This document shows positions 35,265-44,319 of a stretch of DNA of 64,000 nucleotides, in pieces (the first letter of the stretch is position 1; the number at the start of each line of letters is the position of its first letter). The notes beneath the pieces are model-generated. The model searched no databases. It had not been told where the DNA came from and saw nothing but the letters and a program-made list of their open reading frames with translations. Position numbers and translations under genes: made by a program. Source of the stretch: Bacillus sp. FJAT-22090 (lineage in GTDB: Bacteria; Bacillota; Bacilli; Bacillales_A; Planococcaceae); the NCBI RefSeq assembly GCF_001278755.1, contig NZ_CP012601.1, positions 1,736,001-1,800,000 of the forward strand, in the 5' to 3' direction.

Positions 35265-36146
35265 TTATTTACTCTCTAAATAACTTTCCCAAATTCGATC
35301 GAATGCTGTTTTTTCTTCTGGAGTCATTTCCACTAAAGGTAAACGTAAGGAACCTACTTCTAACCCTATTTTTGAAAGGGCGTATTTAACAACAACTGGA
35401 TTTGGATGTTCAAATAAAGCTTTCATCACTGGTAAAATTCGTTGATGGATACTTGATGCTTTTTTATGCTCACCTGCATGAAATAATTGAATCATCTCTT
35501 GCATTTCGGTTCCGATAACATGAGAAGCAACCGAGATTATTCCTGATCCACCAATTGCAATCAGTGGTAACGTTAAAGAGTCATCCCCACTATAAACTAG
35601 AAAATCCTCTTCCGTGTTTGCTAATATTTTTGTCATTTGATCCAAACTTCCACTTGCTTCTTTTACAATTTGAATCGACGGAATTTCACTTAATTCGATA
35701 ATCGATTCCGGTTCCAAATTAACAACCGAACGACCGGGGATATTATATACAACTATTGGTAATGTAGTCGCATTGGCAATTGCTTTGAAGTGTGCAATCA
35801 TACCTCTTTGATTTGGTTTATTATAGTAAGGAGTCACTATCATAAGAGCGTCTACTCCAAGTGCCTCTGCTTTTAAAGATAAATCAATGGAAGCAGCTGT
35901 ATTATTGCTTCCTGTTCCTGCTATCACGGGAACTCTTTTGTTCACTTTTTCTACAACAAATTGTATTAATGATAATTTTTCATCTGTTGATAATGTTGGA
36001 GATTCTCCAGTTGTTCCGCATACAACTAGAGAGTCAGTTCCATTAGTAAGTAAGTGTTCAATTAGTTTCTCTGTTGCTATATAATCGATTGATCCATCTT
36101 TTTGAAATGGAGTAACCATTGCTGTAGAAACTTGACCTATATTCAT
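35265..36146 (-). CDS. dapA: 4-hydroxy-tetrahydrodipicolinate synthase
   Basis: A 293-residue aldolase-fold enzyme that condenses pyruvate with aspartate semialdehyde, the entry to lysine, meso-diaminopimelate and, in spores, dipicolinate. The Schiff-base lysine is K162 (IVKEASG), the catalytic tyrosine Y134 (VVYNIPGR), and GTTGES lies at 44-49. It starts five bases after asd, so the two are co-transcribed. This puts the supply of the dipicolinate precursor beside the synthase genes spoVFA/spoVFB. The aspartokinase gene dapG that B. subtilis has between asd and dapA is absent. Confidence 0.97.
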   Translation of the reverse strand: MNIGQVSTAMVTPFQKDGSIDYIATEKLIEHLLTNGTDSLVVCGTTGESPTLSTDEKLSLIQFVVEKVNKRVPVIAGTGSNNTAASIDLSLKAEALGVDALMIVTPYYNKPNQRGMIAHFKAIANATTLPIVVYNIPGRSVVNLEPESIIELSEIPSIQIVKEASGSLDQMTKILANTEEDFLVYSGDDSLTLPLIAIGGSGIISVASHVIGTEMQEMIQLFHAGEHKKASSIHQRILPVMKALFEHPNPVVVKYALSKIGLEVGSLRLPLVEMTPEEKTAFDRIWESYLESK

Positions 36147-36151
36147 TTTTC

Positions 36152-37198
36152 TTACACCTCTTTTAGTATGCCCTCTTCAATTAAAGCTTCAGCAATTTGT
36201 ATGGAGTTAAGTGCTGCCCCTTTTAACAAATTGTCTGAAACGATCCACATATGGAAGCCTTTCTTGCTTGAAGGATCTTTTCTAATACGGCCGACAAAAA
36301 CATCGTCTTCATCTTCTGCAAAATATGGCATTGGATAATGTTGTTGCTCCGGTTTATCTTGTACAGTGATACCTTTCGCAGTTGAAAGCACTTCTCTGAT
36401 ATCATTTACTGTTACATTTTCATTATCTACTTCGATATAGACAGATTCCGAATGTCCTGTAACTACTGGAACACGTACACAAGTTGCAGCAATAGAAAGT
36501 TCAGACATAGACATTATCTTTTTTGTCTCGTTCATCATTTTATGTTCTTCAAATGTAAAACCATCTGTTTCGAACACATCAATTTGAGGAATAACGTTTC
36601 CTGCAATCGGATAATGCTTTTCCGCACTTTTCACTGGCAAGATTTGTGGTTGTGGATTTTTCACTTGAATTGCTTCACTTTGAACAGTTAGCTCTTCAAT
36701 TGCTGCAGCCCCTGCTCCTGAAACAGCTTGATAAGTAGAAACGATTACTTTATTTAAACCAAATTGTTGACGGATAGGTTCTAAAGCACAAACCATCTGA
36801 ATAGTAGAACAATTCGGATTAGCAATAATCCCTGTTTGCTCATGTAATACTTGTTTATTTACTTCAGGAACAACAAGAGGAGTATCCTTATCCATACGGA
36901 ATGCACTTGTGTTATCAATAACAATAGCACCTCTATTGCTTGCTTCTTTTGCCAATGCTTTCGATATAGCGCCACCTGCAGAGAAAAAAGCAACGTCTAC
37001 TCCTTCAAAAGAATCAGGTGTTGCTTCTTCAATTGTATAGGATGAACCATTTACTTCTACTTGTTTACCTGCTGATTTTTTAGAAGCTAATAGCTTTAAA
37101 GTCGAATAGGGAAAGCTTCTCTCTACTAATTTTTCAATAATTTTTTGACCAACTGCACCAGTCGCTCCGACTACTGCTACTGTATAACCTTGTGACAT
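36152..37198 (-). CDS. asd: Aspartate-semialdehyde dehydrogenase
   Basis: A 348-residue NADPH enzyme that reduces aspartyl phosphate to aspartate semialdehyde. It has the nucleotide loop GATGAVGQ (residues 11-18), the active cysteine C130 in NPNCSTIQM, and SGAGAAA after it. It forms an operon with dapA five bases downstream, and spoVFB lies upstream. A likely promoter (-10 at 37247-37252) precedes it, so it can be expressed in growth independently of the sporulation genes ahead of it. The ATG at 37198 follows AGGAGGAG. Confidence 0.97.
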   Translation of the reverse strand: MSQGYTVAVVGATGAVGQKIIEKLVERSFPYSTLKLLASKKSAGKQVEVNGSSYTIEEATPDSFEGVDVAFFSAGGAISKALAKEASNRGAIVIDNTSAFRMDKDTPLVVPEVNKQVLHEQTGIIANPNCSTIQMVCALEPIRQQFGLNKVIVSTYQAVSGAGAAAIEELTVQSEAIQVKNPQPQILPVKSAEKHYPIAGNVIPQIDVFETDGFTFEEHKMMNETKKIMSMSELSIAATCVRVPVVTGHSESVYIEVDNENVTVNDIREVLSTAKGITVQDKPEQQHYPMPYFAEDEDDVFVGRIRKDPSSKKGFHMWIVSDNLLKGAALNSIQIAEALIEEGILKEV

Positions 37199-37246
37199 AA
37201 AAGCTCTCCTCCTAAAATCAAAACATTTTTGCGATATTGTTTCATA

Positions 37247-37269
37247 TTATACATGAAAATACATGAAAA
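37247..37269 (-). promoter_or_regulatory. Candidate asd promoter with tandem repeat
   Basis: A perfect TATAAT (37247-37252) on the minus strand, preceded by a tandem TTTTCATGTA repeat instead of a clear -35. It lies about 50 bases before the asd ATG. Confidence 0.4.
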
Positions 37270-37286
37270 TACACTATCTATTATAT

Positions 37287-37874
37287 TTATAATGAATGAG
37301 TTATAAGTAAAGGCTGTAATTGCTTTGATTGAATAGCATGTTCAACGGTTGGTATGATTTGAGTAAAGTCGGCAATTAATGAGTTTGGTTTTTTATGAGG
37401 ATTGTCTTGACCAAAGGGGATAAAGTAAATATTTTTGGTAGAAAGCAGTTTCATTATATTCATACCATTTAATCCAAGTGCATCATTCGTTGAAATACCT
37501 AATACAACTGGCTTACCGTTTCGTAAAGTAGCTTTAGCAGCCATCAAAACAGGTGAATCAGTTTGTGCATTGGCAAGCTTACTAATTGAATTACCAGTCA
37601 TCGGCGCAATAACCATGCAGTCTAATGGATTTGTCGGTCCAAAAGGCTCTGCTTCCACAATTTTAGAAACTACTTTACTTCCACTTGCTTTTTCTATTTT
37701 TTCAATCCATTCTTCACCTGTTCCAAAACGAGTAGCTGCTGTTAAAACAGAATACGTAATAATAGGAACAACAGTTGCACCTTTATCTGTAAATTGATTA
37801 ATCATTGGAATGACTTCCTCATAAGTACAATGAGAAGCGGTTATTCCAAGACCTATTCTAAGACCATTTAACAC
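37287..37874 (-). CDS. spoVFB: Dipicolinate synthase subunit B
   Basis: A 195-residue flavoprotein-fold protein, the B subunit of dipicolinate synthase. It resembles the HFCD/UbiX-type flavoproteins: an N-terminal GLRIGLGITASHCTYEE, MVIAPMTGNSISKLAN in the middle, and a C-terminal region with IYFIPFGQDNPHKKPNS. With SpoVFA it converts the DapA product into dipicolinic acid, which fills the spore core with calcium. It overlaps the spoVFA stop by seven bases. In B. subtilis the operon is transcribed in the mother cell by sigma-K. Confidence 0.95.
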   Translation of the reverse strand: MLNGLRIGLGITASHCTYEEVIPMINQFTDKGATVVPIITYSVLTAATRFGTGEEWIEKIEKASGSKVVSKIVEAEPFGPTNPLDCMVIAPMTGNSISKLANAQTDSPVLMAAKATLRNGKPVVLGISTNDALGLNGMNIMKLLSTKNIYFIPFGQDNPHKKPNSLIADFTQIIPTVEHAIQSKQLQPLLITHSL

Positions 37875-38674
37875 AAATTATCCCCCTCTAGTAAAGCCAA
37901 TTGAGTTCGAACCGACCTAGCTAATAAATTTCCTGCATCTTGAGGAAAATACATCCCTGGCAGACTTGTTGGGTTTGCATAATTTTCTGGAATATTTTCA
38001 CTTGAATCTAATAAGCATCCTGGCTTTGATGCAAGATCAATAATTTTATTAAAAAATATTGTATCTTCATTACTTAACCATTTGGAAGGTATTGTATTAA
38101 CTAAATAAACTGTTGGATCTTTTAATTTTTCAATTACATAATCTAATGCTTCAATTTCATATCCATAACTTTTGGCTTCAAACAATTGATTCTCGGAGCG
38201 TACTGATATGATTACTTTTGCTCCTAAATGATGTAGTGCAAATGCTAGTCTTTTTCCAACCCTTCCATAACCAGTTATGATAAACTTTTTGTTGTACACA
38301 GACTGCTTCTCATTTAAATAAAAATAATTAATAAACCCTTCAGCGGTAAGATTTGCATTATCCCAAATCCACGGTTCGTCTTCTAAATAGTAAAATACTT
38401 TTCTATTATTCTCGTCACATGCATCCTCTATTTCTTCGTATTTCTTACCAACAAAAAGTAATTCGCATGTACTTGGTAAAGCGAAAGGACGCTCCATCTT
38501 CATAGCTTGGATGGGCATGAATACAATATTCGGTTGGAAATCGTGTATTGCGTTCTCAACCTCATCATTCCAAACCATCGTTGAAAATAATTTAACTTCT
38601 AAATTCTCGGATAATTCATCTTTGAGGTACTGTAACCGATCATCGGTACCTATGATTGCTAACTTATTGTTCAT
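37868..38674 (-). CDS. spoVFA: Dipicolinate synthase subunit A
   Basis: A 268-residue NAD(P)-dependent subunit of dipicolinate synthase. The Rossmann loop is FIITGYGRVGKRLA near the middle, and the N-terminal half is a second alpha/beta domain. It is somewhat shorter than the roughly 297 residues I recall for B. subtilis. The ATG at 38674 directly precedes the conserved strand NNKLAIIG; an ATG six codons earlier lacks a ribosome site. Its start overlaps the end of ymxH, and it overlaps spoVFB, so the three genes are one coupled unit. Confidence 0.93.
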   Translation of the reverse strand: MNNKLAIIGTDDRLQYLKDELSENLEVKLFSTMVWNDEVENAIHDFQPNIVFMPIQAMKMERPFALPSTCELLFVGKKYEEIEDACDENNRKVFYYLEDEPWIWDNANLTAEGFINYFYLNEKQSVYNKKFIITGYGRVGKRLAFALHHLGAKVIISVRSENQLFEAKSYGYEIEALDYVIEKLKDPTVYLVNTIPSKWLSNEDTIFFNKIIDLASKPGCLLDSSENIPENYANPTSLPGMYFPQDAGNLLARSVRTQLALLEGDNLC

Positions 38675-38942
38675 AATAACCACTTGAATCATTTAAAGAA
38701 TCTGCTTCATTAAACAAAATACGGTCTTTCCCTATTAGAATAATTTCTTCCCACGAAATAAATTCTTTTTTCTTATTTGCTTTATTTCCTTGAAAAAAAG
38801 AAGCTGACTTTTGATATACCTCAAATCCTTGAATCTTCCCCGTAGTTGGATCAAAAAGTAACTCGGTGTTCGCAAGTCTTCCATATCTTGCACCGTCTTT
38901 TACTTGGATAAGCTCTTTTTCAGCAAGTTCCGAAAGTAACAA
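38664..38942 (-). CDS. ymxH: YlmC/YmxH family sporulation protein (PRC-barrel)
   Basis: A 92-residue PRC-barrel protein. The barrel core is MLLSELAEKELIQVKDGARY through LLFDPTTGKIQGFEV, and the C-terminal part has ISWEEIILIGKDRILF. Such proteins are conserved in spore-formers directly before the dipicolinate synthase genes; the molecular role is unknown. It overlaps spoVFA by 11 bases. I looked for sigma-K or sigma-E elements upstream and found only a loose CATATACATA. Confidence 0.88.
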   Translation of the reverse strand: MLLSELAEKELIQVKDGARYGRLANTELLFDPTTGKIQGFEVYQKSASFFQGNKANKKKEFISWEEIILIGKDRILFNEADSLNDSSGYYEQ

Positions 38943-39054
38943 CCTTTTCCCTCCCCCTTATACTTCTACTTATGTATATGCCTTTTCCTTAAACAAAGTG
39001 AATAGAAAAAAGGACCTGATTGGATGAAATAAAGCAAGAAAAAAAAGCCGATAT

Positions 39055-40281
39055 CTAATCGACTTTTTTAGGCATTATTATAGAAATAGCCGGCTCATGG
39101 GCAAATATTTCTTTTGCAAGCTCTTGGACCGAATCCAGTGTTACTTCATCAATTGTTTCACTCACTTCATCTAAGGAACGATGTTTTCCAAAAAGGAGCT
39201 CATTTTTTCCATTCCTACTCATTCGTGAATTTGTACTTTCTAAACCAAGTAGTAAGTTTCCTTTTAATTGCTCTTTTGAATTTGTAACCTCAGTCTCCGT
39301 CATTCCATTCTTTACGATTGTTTGAATTGTATCGAAAATACAATTCTTTAATTCCGTTAATTGATTACTAGAGGTTCCACCATATATTGCAAGAACACCA
39401 GTATCTTCATATGCAGAATGGTAAGAGTAGATTGAATAAGCAAGCCCTTTATCCTCTCGGATATCCTGGAAAAGTCTAGAGGACATACTTCCTCCCAAAA
39501 TATTATTCAATACAACGAGACTATAAATATTGTCCGCTTTTACACTTAAAGCAGGATAAGCTAAACAAATATGTGCTTGCTCCGTTTCTTTGGAATTTTC
39601 TGTATAAGTAGCTTTGAGCTTTGGTATTTCTAGCGTTGCAACTTGTGAGTTTTCACCCTTAAAATGTCCAAATAGAGACTCAATATATTCTAATAATCCC
39701 TCTTGTATGTCACCTGCTACGGAAACGACAATATTTTCAGGTATATAATGTTTTTTCATATAGGATAAAATAGATTCTTTTGTAAAGCTGTTTAAAGTCT
39801 CTTCTGTCCCTAATATTGGTGAACCTAAAGGATTGTCTTCGTACATAGCTCTCCATAAATATTCATGAACAATATCATCAGGTGTATCTTCCACCATATT
39901 TATTTCTTCCAGAACTACCTGTCTTTCTTTATCGATTTCATTTGAGTCAAAAGTAGAATTAAAAAACATATCGGCAAGTATTTCTACTGCATGCGTCGCA
40001 TGGTGATTCAATACCTTTGCATAGTAGCAAGTATTTTCTTTAGATGTAAATGCATTTATGTTACCGCCGATTCGATCAAATTCTTCTGCAATTTGTTTTG
40101 CAGATCTTGAAGATGTACCTTTAAATAGCATATGTTCAATAAAGTGAGTTAGCCCGTTTTCTTCTGGCAGTTCATTTCTCGAACCTGCCTGTACCCATAT
40201 CCCAACAGCAACAGAGCGTACATGTGGAATATGTTCAGAAACAATACGAAGTCCATTTTCACAAGTAATTTTATTAATCAA
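39055..40281 (-). CDS. mlpA: M16-family zinc peptidase (MlpA/YmxG)
   Basis: A 408-residue processing-peptidase-like protease with the inverted zinc motif HFIEH (residues 46-50) and the distal glutamate in VVLEEINM. B. subtilis MlpA/YmxG has nearly the same length and lies after pnp. I start at TTG 40281, which has AGGGGTG eight bases upstream and gives MINKITCENGLRI, in line with the family. An ATG ten codons earlier lacks a ribosome site. A terminator separates it from pnp. Its substrates are unknown. Confidence 0.92.
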   Translation of the reverse strand: MINKITCENGLRIVSEHIPHVRSVAVGIWVQAGSRNELPEENGLTHFIEHMLFKGTSSRSAKQIAEEFDRIGGNINAFTSKENTCYYAKVLNHHATHAVEILADMFFNSTFDSNEIDKERQVVLEEINMVEDTPDDIVHEYLWRAMYEDNPLGSPILGTEETLNSFTKESILSYMKKHYIPENIVVSVAGDIQEGLLEYIESLFGHFKGENSQVATLEIPKLKATYTENSKETEQAHICLAYPALSVKADNIYSLVVLNNILGGSMSSRLFQDIREDKGLAYSIYSYHSAYEDTGVLAIYGGTSSNQLTELKNCIFDTIQTIVKNGMTETEVTNSKEQLKGNLLLGLESTNSRMSRNGKNELLFGKHRSLDEVSETIDEVTLDSVQELAKEIFAHEPAISIIMPKKVD

Positions 40282-40316
40282 ATTAACAACACCCCTATTT
40301 ATATTATTCAAACATT

Positions 40317-40357
40317 CAAAAAGGTTGCCGTAGAAACTTAACTACGGTCAACCTTTT
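40317..40357 (-). terminator. Terminator between pnp and mlpA
   Basis: AAAAGGTTGACCGTAG/CTACGGCAACCTTTT, a long stem with one mismatch, is followed by TTTGAATG on the minus strand. Confidence 0.88.
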
Positions 40358-40387
40358 GTGTTGGAACGTTTTATACTCTTCTACTTA

Positions 40388-40483
40388 TTATCTGTCAAGC
40401 CTCCAAGTCTGCTCGAGATCTAATGGAATTCCCACAGTGACTGAAGAACTGCCTCCTGTGGATATCCATTTACTTACTGCTGA
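40388..40483 (-). pseudogene. Possible C-terminal remnant of ylxY
   Basis: Between pnp and its terminator an open minus-strand stretch of 31 codons reads like a protein tail (KWISTGGSSSVTVGIPLD, then LEQTWRLDR and stop). It has no start codon or ribosome site and is preceded by an in-frame stop. In B. subtilis the polysaccharide deacetylase-like gene ylxY lies exactly here, so this may be what is left of it. I cannot confirm the homology. Confidence 0.3.
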
Positions 40484-40507
40484 TTATTGGAAACCTTTCT
40501 TACTTCA

Positions 40508-42625
40508 TTACTGTTCTTTTTGTTCTGCTCGTTCTTTTTCTTCTTTTATTACTACTTTTCTAGAGAGATTTACACGGCCTTGGTTGTCGATTTCTATAAC
40601 TTTTACTAAAAGCTCATCGCCAATTTTTAAGACATCTTCCACATTCTTCGTACGTTCTTCTTGAATTTCCGAAATATGAAGTAATCCATCTTTTCCGCTG
40701 AATATTTCTAGGAAAGCACCGAATTTTTCAATACGTTTCACTTTACCTAAATAGTATTCACCAACTTGTGCAACTCGAACAATATTCTCTATAATTTCTC
40801 TTGCACGAGCAATCATATCTTCGTCTGCTGAAGCAATATAAATTGTACCATCTTGCTCTGTATCAATTTTTACCCCAGTTTCATCAATGATTTTATTAAT
40901 TTGTTTACCACCTGGTCCAATTACATCACGGATTTTATCAGGGTTAATTTTAATAACAGAAATTTTAGGTGCATATTTAGAAAGCTTTTCACGAGGTTCA
41001 CTAATAGTAGAAAGCATGCTTTCTAAAATCTGCATACGTCCAATTTTAGCTTGTTCAAGAGCTTCTTCTAAAATGGTTCTAGATAGACCCTCAATTTTGA
41101 TATCCATTTGAAGCGCAGTAATACCTTTAGATGTTCCTGCTACTTTAAAGTCCATATCTCCAAGATGATCTTCCATACCTTGAATATCCGTTAAAATTGT
41201 ATAGTTCTCGCCTTTTTTGACAAGACCCATCGCAATACCTGCAACTGGTGCTTTAAGAGGTACCCCAGCATCCATCATTGCAAGTGTAGAAGCACAAATA
41301 CTTGCTTGAGATGTAGAACCATTTGATTCTAATACTTCTGCCACTAATCGAAGTGTATATGGGAAATCATTTTCATCTGGAATCACTGCTTCTAGAGCTC
41401 GTTCGCCTAAAGCGCCATGTCCAATTTCACGACGACCTGGAGCACGAATCGGTCCAGTTTCACCAACACTAAATTGCGGGAAATTATAATGATGCATGAA
41501 ACGTTTTGATTCCTCTAAACCAAGTCCATCGATAATTTGTACATCGCCAAGCGGTCCTAAAGTACAAATACTCAAAGCTTGTGTTTGTCCACGAGTGAAC
41601 AATCCTGAACCATGTGTTCTAGGTAAAATTCCTACTTCAGAAGATAGAGGACGAATTTCAGCTACTCCACGACCATCTGGACGAATTTTATCTTCTGTTA
41701 TTAAGCGACGAACTTCTTCTTTAACCATCGCATCTAAAATTTCGCGAACTTGTTTTAAAGTTTCTTCCGATGCTTCTTTTTCTGTATATTGATCTAATAC
41801 TTCATTTTTTACTTCTGTAATAGCATCTTCACGAGCGTGTTTTTCTTGCACTTGTATTGCTTGTACAAGTTTTGCTTCACAAATTTCTTTTACTTCTACA
41901 AAAAGTTCTTTATCCAATTCAAAAAGAGGAATTTCTTTTTTCTCTTTACCTATCTCTGCAACAACTTTTTCTTGGAATTCGATTAGTTTTATTATTTCAC
42001 TGTGACCAAACATAATTGCTTCTAACACAACTTCTTCAGAAACTTCTTTCGCTCCTGCTTCTACCATGTTTATCGCATCTTTTGTTCCTGCGACAGTTAA
42101 ATCTAATATACTTTTTTCCATTTGTTCAACAGTTGGATTAATGAAAAATTCATCACCAATTAAACCTACTTGAACTCCAGCTATTGGTCCATCGAATGGA
42201 ATATCCGATACGCTAAGTGCTAAAGAGGAACCGAGCATTGCCGCCATCTCTGATGAGCAGTTTTGATCGACAGACATAACCATTGAAATTACTTGAACTT
42301 CATTACGAAATCCATCTGGAAATAAAGGACGAATTGGACGGTCAATTAAACGACTAGTTAAAATTGCTCTTTCAGAAGGGCGTCCTTCACGTTTAATAAA
42401 TCCACCAGGAATCTTACCAACAGCATATAATTTTTCTTCATAATTAACTGTCAATGGGAAGAAATCCAGATTCTTAGGATTCTTTGAAGCAGTTGCTACT
42501 GATAATACGCTTGTATCACCATATCTTACTAAAACTGCACCGTTTGCTTGTTTTGCAAGTTGTCCTATTTCCACTTGCAATGTACGGCCAGCCCATTCGT
42601 ACGTAAACACTTTCTTTTCACTCAT
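40508..42625 (-). CDS. pnp: Polyribonucleotide nucleotidyltransferase (PNPase)
   Basis: A 705-residue phosphorolytic 3'-5' exoribonuclease. It has two RNase PH-like domains (about 1-215 and 300-540, the second with [10 protein letters not shown]), a KH domain with [11 protein letters not shown] (about 565-580) and a C-terminal S1 domain (about 620-690, [20 protein letters not shown]). It degrades mRNA and, in B. subtilis, also serves DNA repair and competence. It starts after the rpsO terminator and repeat B2, so it probably has its own promoter in 42626-42744. GGAG precedes the ATG. Confidence 0.98.
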   Translation of the reverse strand: MSEKKVFTYEWAGRTLQVEIGQLAKQANGAVLVRYGDTSVLSVATASKNPKNLDFFPLTVNYEEKLYAVGKIPGGFIKREGRPSERAILTSRLIDRPIRPLFPDGFRNEVQVISMVMSVDQNCSSEMAAMLGSSLALSVSDIPFDGPIAGVQVGLIGDEFFINPTVEQMEKSILDLTVAGTKDAINMVEAGAKEVSEEVVLEAIMFGHSEIIKLIEFQEKVVAEIGKEKKEIPLFELDKELFVEVKEICEAKLVQAIQVQEKHAREDAITEVKNEVLDQYTEKEASEETLKQVREILDAMVKEEVRRLITEDKIRPDGRGVAEIRPLSSEVGILPRTHGSGLFTRGQTQALSICTLGPLGDVQIIDGLGLEESKRFMHHYNFPQFSVGETGPIRAPGRREIGHGALGERALEAVIPDENDFPYTLRLVAEVLESNGSTSQASICASTLAMMDAGVPLKAPVAGIAMGLVKKGENYTILTDIQGMEDHLGDMDFKVAGTSKGITALQMDIKIEGLSRTILEEALEQAKIGRMQILESMLSTISEPREKLSKYAPKISVIKINPDKIRDVIGPGGKQINKIIDETGVKIDTEQDGTIYIASADEDMIARAREIIENIVRVAQVGEYYLGKVKRIEKFGAFLEIFSGKDGLLHISEIQEERTKNVEDVLKIGDELLVKVIEIDNQGRVNLSRKVVIKEEKERAEQKEQ

Positions 42626-42736
42626 TTAATCAGAACTCCTCTCAACTTAAAAAAAACTCCTTATACAGGGCATATAAAAGTATATGTATCATAAGTAGTG
42701 TATCAAAAATATCGAAACTATGCGAAGTATTTTATG

Positions 42737-42766
42737 CAAAAGAAAAAGCGGGACGAATCCCGCTTT
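42737..42766 (-). terminator. rpsO terminator displaced by repeat B2
   Basis: AAAGCGGGA/TCCCGCTTT with loop TTCG and a TTCTTTT tail on the minus strand. Its first arm is duplicated at 42942-42953, on the other side of repeat B2. Confidence 0.92.
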
Positions 42767-42953
42767 CAGACTGATGACAAACGCTTTCATTCTTCGTTCC
42801 TTGCATATCGTTGTAAGCTCATGAACCATTAGTTCAATTCGCTTCCGCCTCATGCTGGCGCGCCTAGACTGACAAGCGTTTTCAAGCCAGTCTGAAGTAA
42901 AAACTTCAACAAACTTTTGTCACAATCTAAAAGGGGAAAATAATCCCGCTTTC
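42756..42953. repeat. Repeat B2 with 12-bp flanking direct repeats
   Basis: The block 42768-42941 lies between two copies of AATCCCGCTTTC (42756-42767, 42942-42953). It shares with repeat B1 a left end CAGACTGATGACAAACGC, TTGTAAGCTCATGAACC, TTCGCTTCCGCCTCATGC and a second TGACAAGCGTTTTCAAG. CAGACTG near the left end and CAGTCTG near the right pair as an outer inverted repeat. It has no coding potential and fills most of the rpsO-pnp gap. Confidence 0.75.
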
Positions 42954-42966
42954 TTCCATGTTATAA

Positions 42967-43236
42967 TTATCGACGTAAACCAAGTTTAGCGATTAACTCG
43001 CGGTAACGTTGTACTTCGTTTTCACGTAAGTATTTTAACAAGTTACGGCGACGTCCAACCATTTTGAAAAGACCACGACGTGAATGATGATCTTTCTTAT
43101 GTGTACGCAAATGTTCGTTTAAAGAATTGATTTCTTCTGTAAGAATTGCGATTTGAATATCAGCAGATCCAGTGTCACTTTCGTGAGTTCTGAACTCAGC
43201 GATAAGTTCATTTTTGCGTTCTTGTGTAATTGCCAT
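42967..43236 (-). CDS. rpsO: 30S ribosomal protein S15
   Basis: An 89-residue primary 16S rRNA-binding protein of the small subunit. It has the family core [48 protein letters not shown] and the C-terminal [17 protein letters not shown] lies a few bases before the ATG. A strong promoter and a leader of about 95 bases precede it. S15 often controls its own translation through such leaders. Confidence 0.98.
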   Translation of the reverse strand: MAITQERKNELIAEFRTHESDTGSADIQIAILTEEINSLNEHLRTHKKDHHSRRGLFKMVGRRRNLLKYLRENEVQRYRELIAKLGLRR

Positions 43237-43333
43237 GTTATTTTCCTCCTAAAATTTCATAGTATCCCCAGTTCCTGAGCAATCGTTGGAGAATCGAAAA
43301 AGCCAAGGAATGGTTAAGTACAGTTTTGTACTT
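43237..43333 (-). promoter_or_regulatory. rpsO leader, possible S15 autoregulatory RNA
   Basis: The predicted transcript start is near 43331. The leader opens with a perfect AAGTACA/TGTACTT hairpin (43316-43333) and runs about 95 bases to the start codon. S15 autoregulatory leaders are known from Bacilli; whether this one has the required junction cannot be decided by eye. Confidence 0.4.
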
Positions 43334-43337
43334 TTAA

Positions 43338-43366
43338 AATATACCATAGGAATGAATGAGAATCAA
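43338..43366 (-). promoter_or_regulatory. rpsO promoter
   Basis: TTGATT (43361-43366), 17 bases, TATATT (43338-43343) with an extended TGG on the minus strand. Confidence 0.75.
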
Positions 43367-43367
43367 C

Positions 43368-44318
43368 TTATACGTTTTCTTTAAAAAAATTAATAGCAAC
43401 TAATTTATCTTTGGCAATCTGTTCTTTTAATTCCTCTATGCCATTAAATTTCTTTTCTGAACGTATTCTCTTGTACCAATGTACATCGACTTCTTCTCCA
43501 TAAATAGACTTATCGAAATCTATAATATGTACTTCAATCGAAAGTTTTTTATCATCTGGATTGTTAAAAGTTGGTTTATAACCAACATTGCATACACCTT
43601 CAAACCAATTTTCCTGTACTCTAATTTTCACAGCGTAGACACCCGTTGCAGGCGTATATTGGCCTTCTATTGGTTGTACATTTGCAGTTGGGAAATTAAT
43701 CGTTCTTCCTCTTTTATCTCCGTGAATAACTACCCCCGAAAGTGTAAAAGGACGACCTAAAAGTTCTTTAACTTCTCCTACGTTACCCGCTTTAAGATTA
43801 GCTCTAATTCGAGTAGAACTGATTTTCTCTTCATTCATTTCTTGTTTATCGACAACTGAGACAGAATACTTTCCTTCAGCAAGTAAATCCATTTCTTTCA
43901 TAGTCCCTTTACCATAAGCTCCAAATGTAAAATCAAAACCAGCTGTCACATGCTTTACATTTGCTTTTTTGATAAAAGCTTCAATAAATTCAGCTGGGGT
44001 TAACTTAGCAAAATCGGAAGTAAAACGAACAACAAATAAAGTATCTACGTCTAGTTTTTTTAGAATTTCTATTTTCTGCTCCAATGGAGTAATATAAAAT
44101 ACTTGTTCTTTACTTTTACCAAGTACTAAAGATGGATGAGGATCGAAGGTCATCACAGCAGTTTTGATATGAAGCTCTTTAGCCTTTTTGTATGCTTCTT
44201 GAATAACTGCTTGATGCCCTCTATGTACTCCATCAAAAAAACCTATAGCTAAAGAGAAGCTATCCTTGTTTAAATTCTCAAATAAATGATTTGGGTAAGA
44301 TAAGTGATGTACTTCCAT
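43368..44318 (-). CDS. ribF: Bifunctional riboflavin kinase/FAD synthetase
   Basis: A 316-residue enzyme making FMN and FAD from riboflavin. The N-terminal nucleotidyltransferase domain has GFFDGVHRGHQAVI (residues 27-40) and SSTRIR near 158. The C-terminal flavokinase domain has GDKRGRTINFPTANV (about 190-205). The length equals that of B. subtilis RibC. It begins one base after the truB stop codon. The rpsO promoter starts within its last codons. Confidence 0.97.
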   Translation of the reverse strand: MEVHHLSYPNHLFENLNKDSFSLAIGFFDGVHRGHQAVIQEAYKKAKELHIKTAVMTFDPHPSLVLGKSKEQVFYITPLEQKIEILKKLDVDTLFVVRFTSDFAKLTPAEFIEAFIKKANVKHVTAGFDFTFGAYGKGTMKEMDLLAEGKYSVSVVDKQEMNEEKISSTRIRANLKAGNVGEVKELLGRPFTLSGVVIHGDKRGRTINFPTANVQPIEGQYTPATGVYAVKIRVQENWFEGVCNVGYKPTFNNPDDKKLSIEVHIIDFDKSIYGEEVDVHWYKRIRSEKKFNGIEELKEQIAKDKLVAINFFKENV

Positions 44319-44319
44319 A

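Noticed and set aside
38943-39054. Sigma-K or sigma-E promoter ahead of ymxH
   Set aside because: Only CATATACATA is present; spacing and second element do not fit either consensus.
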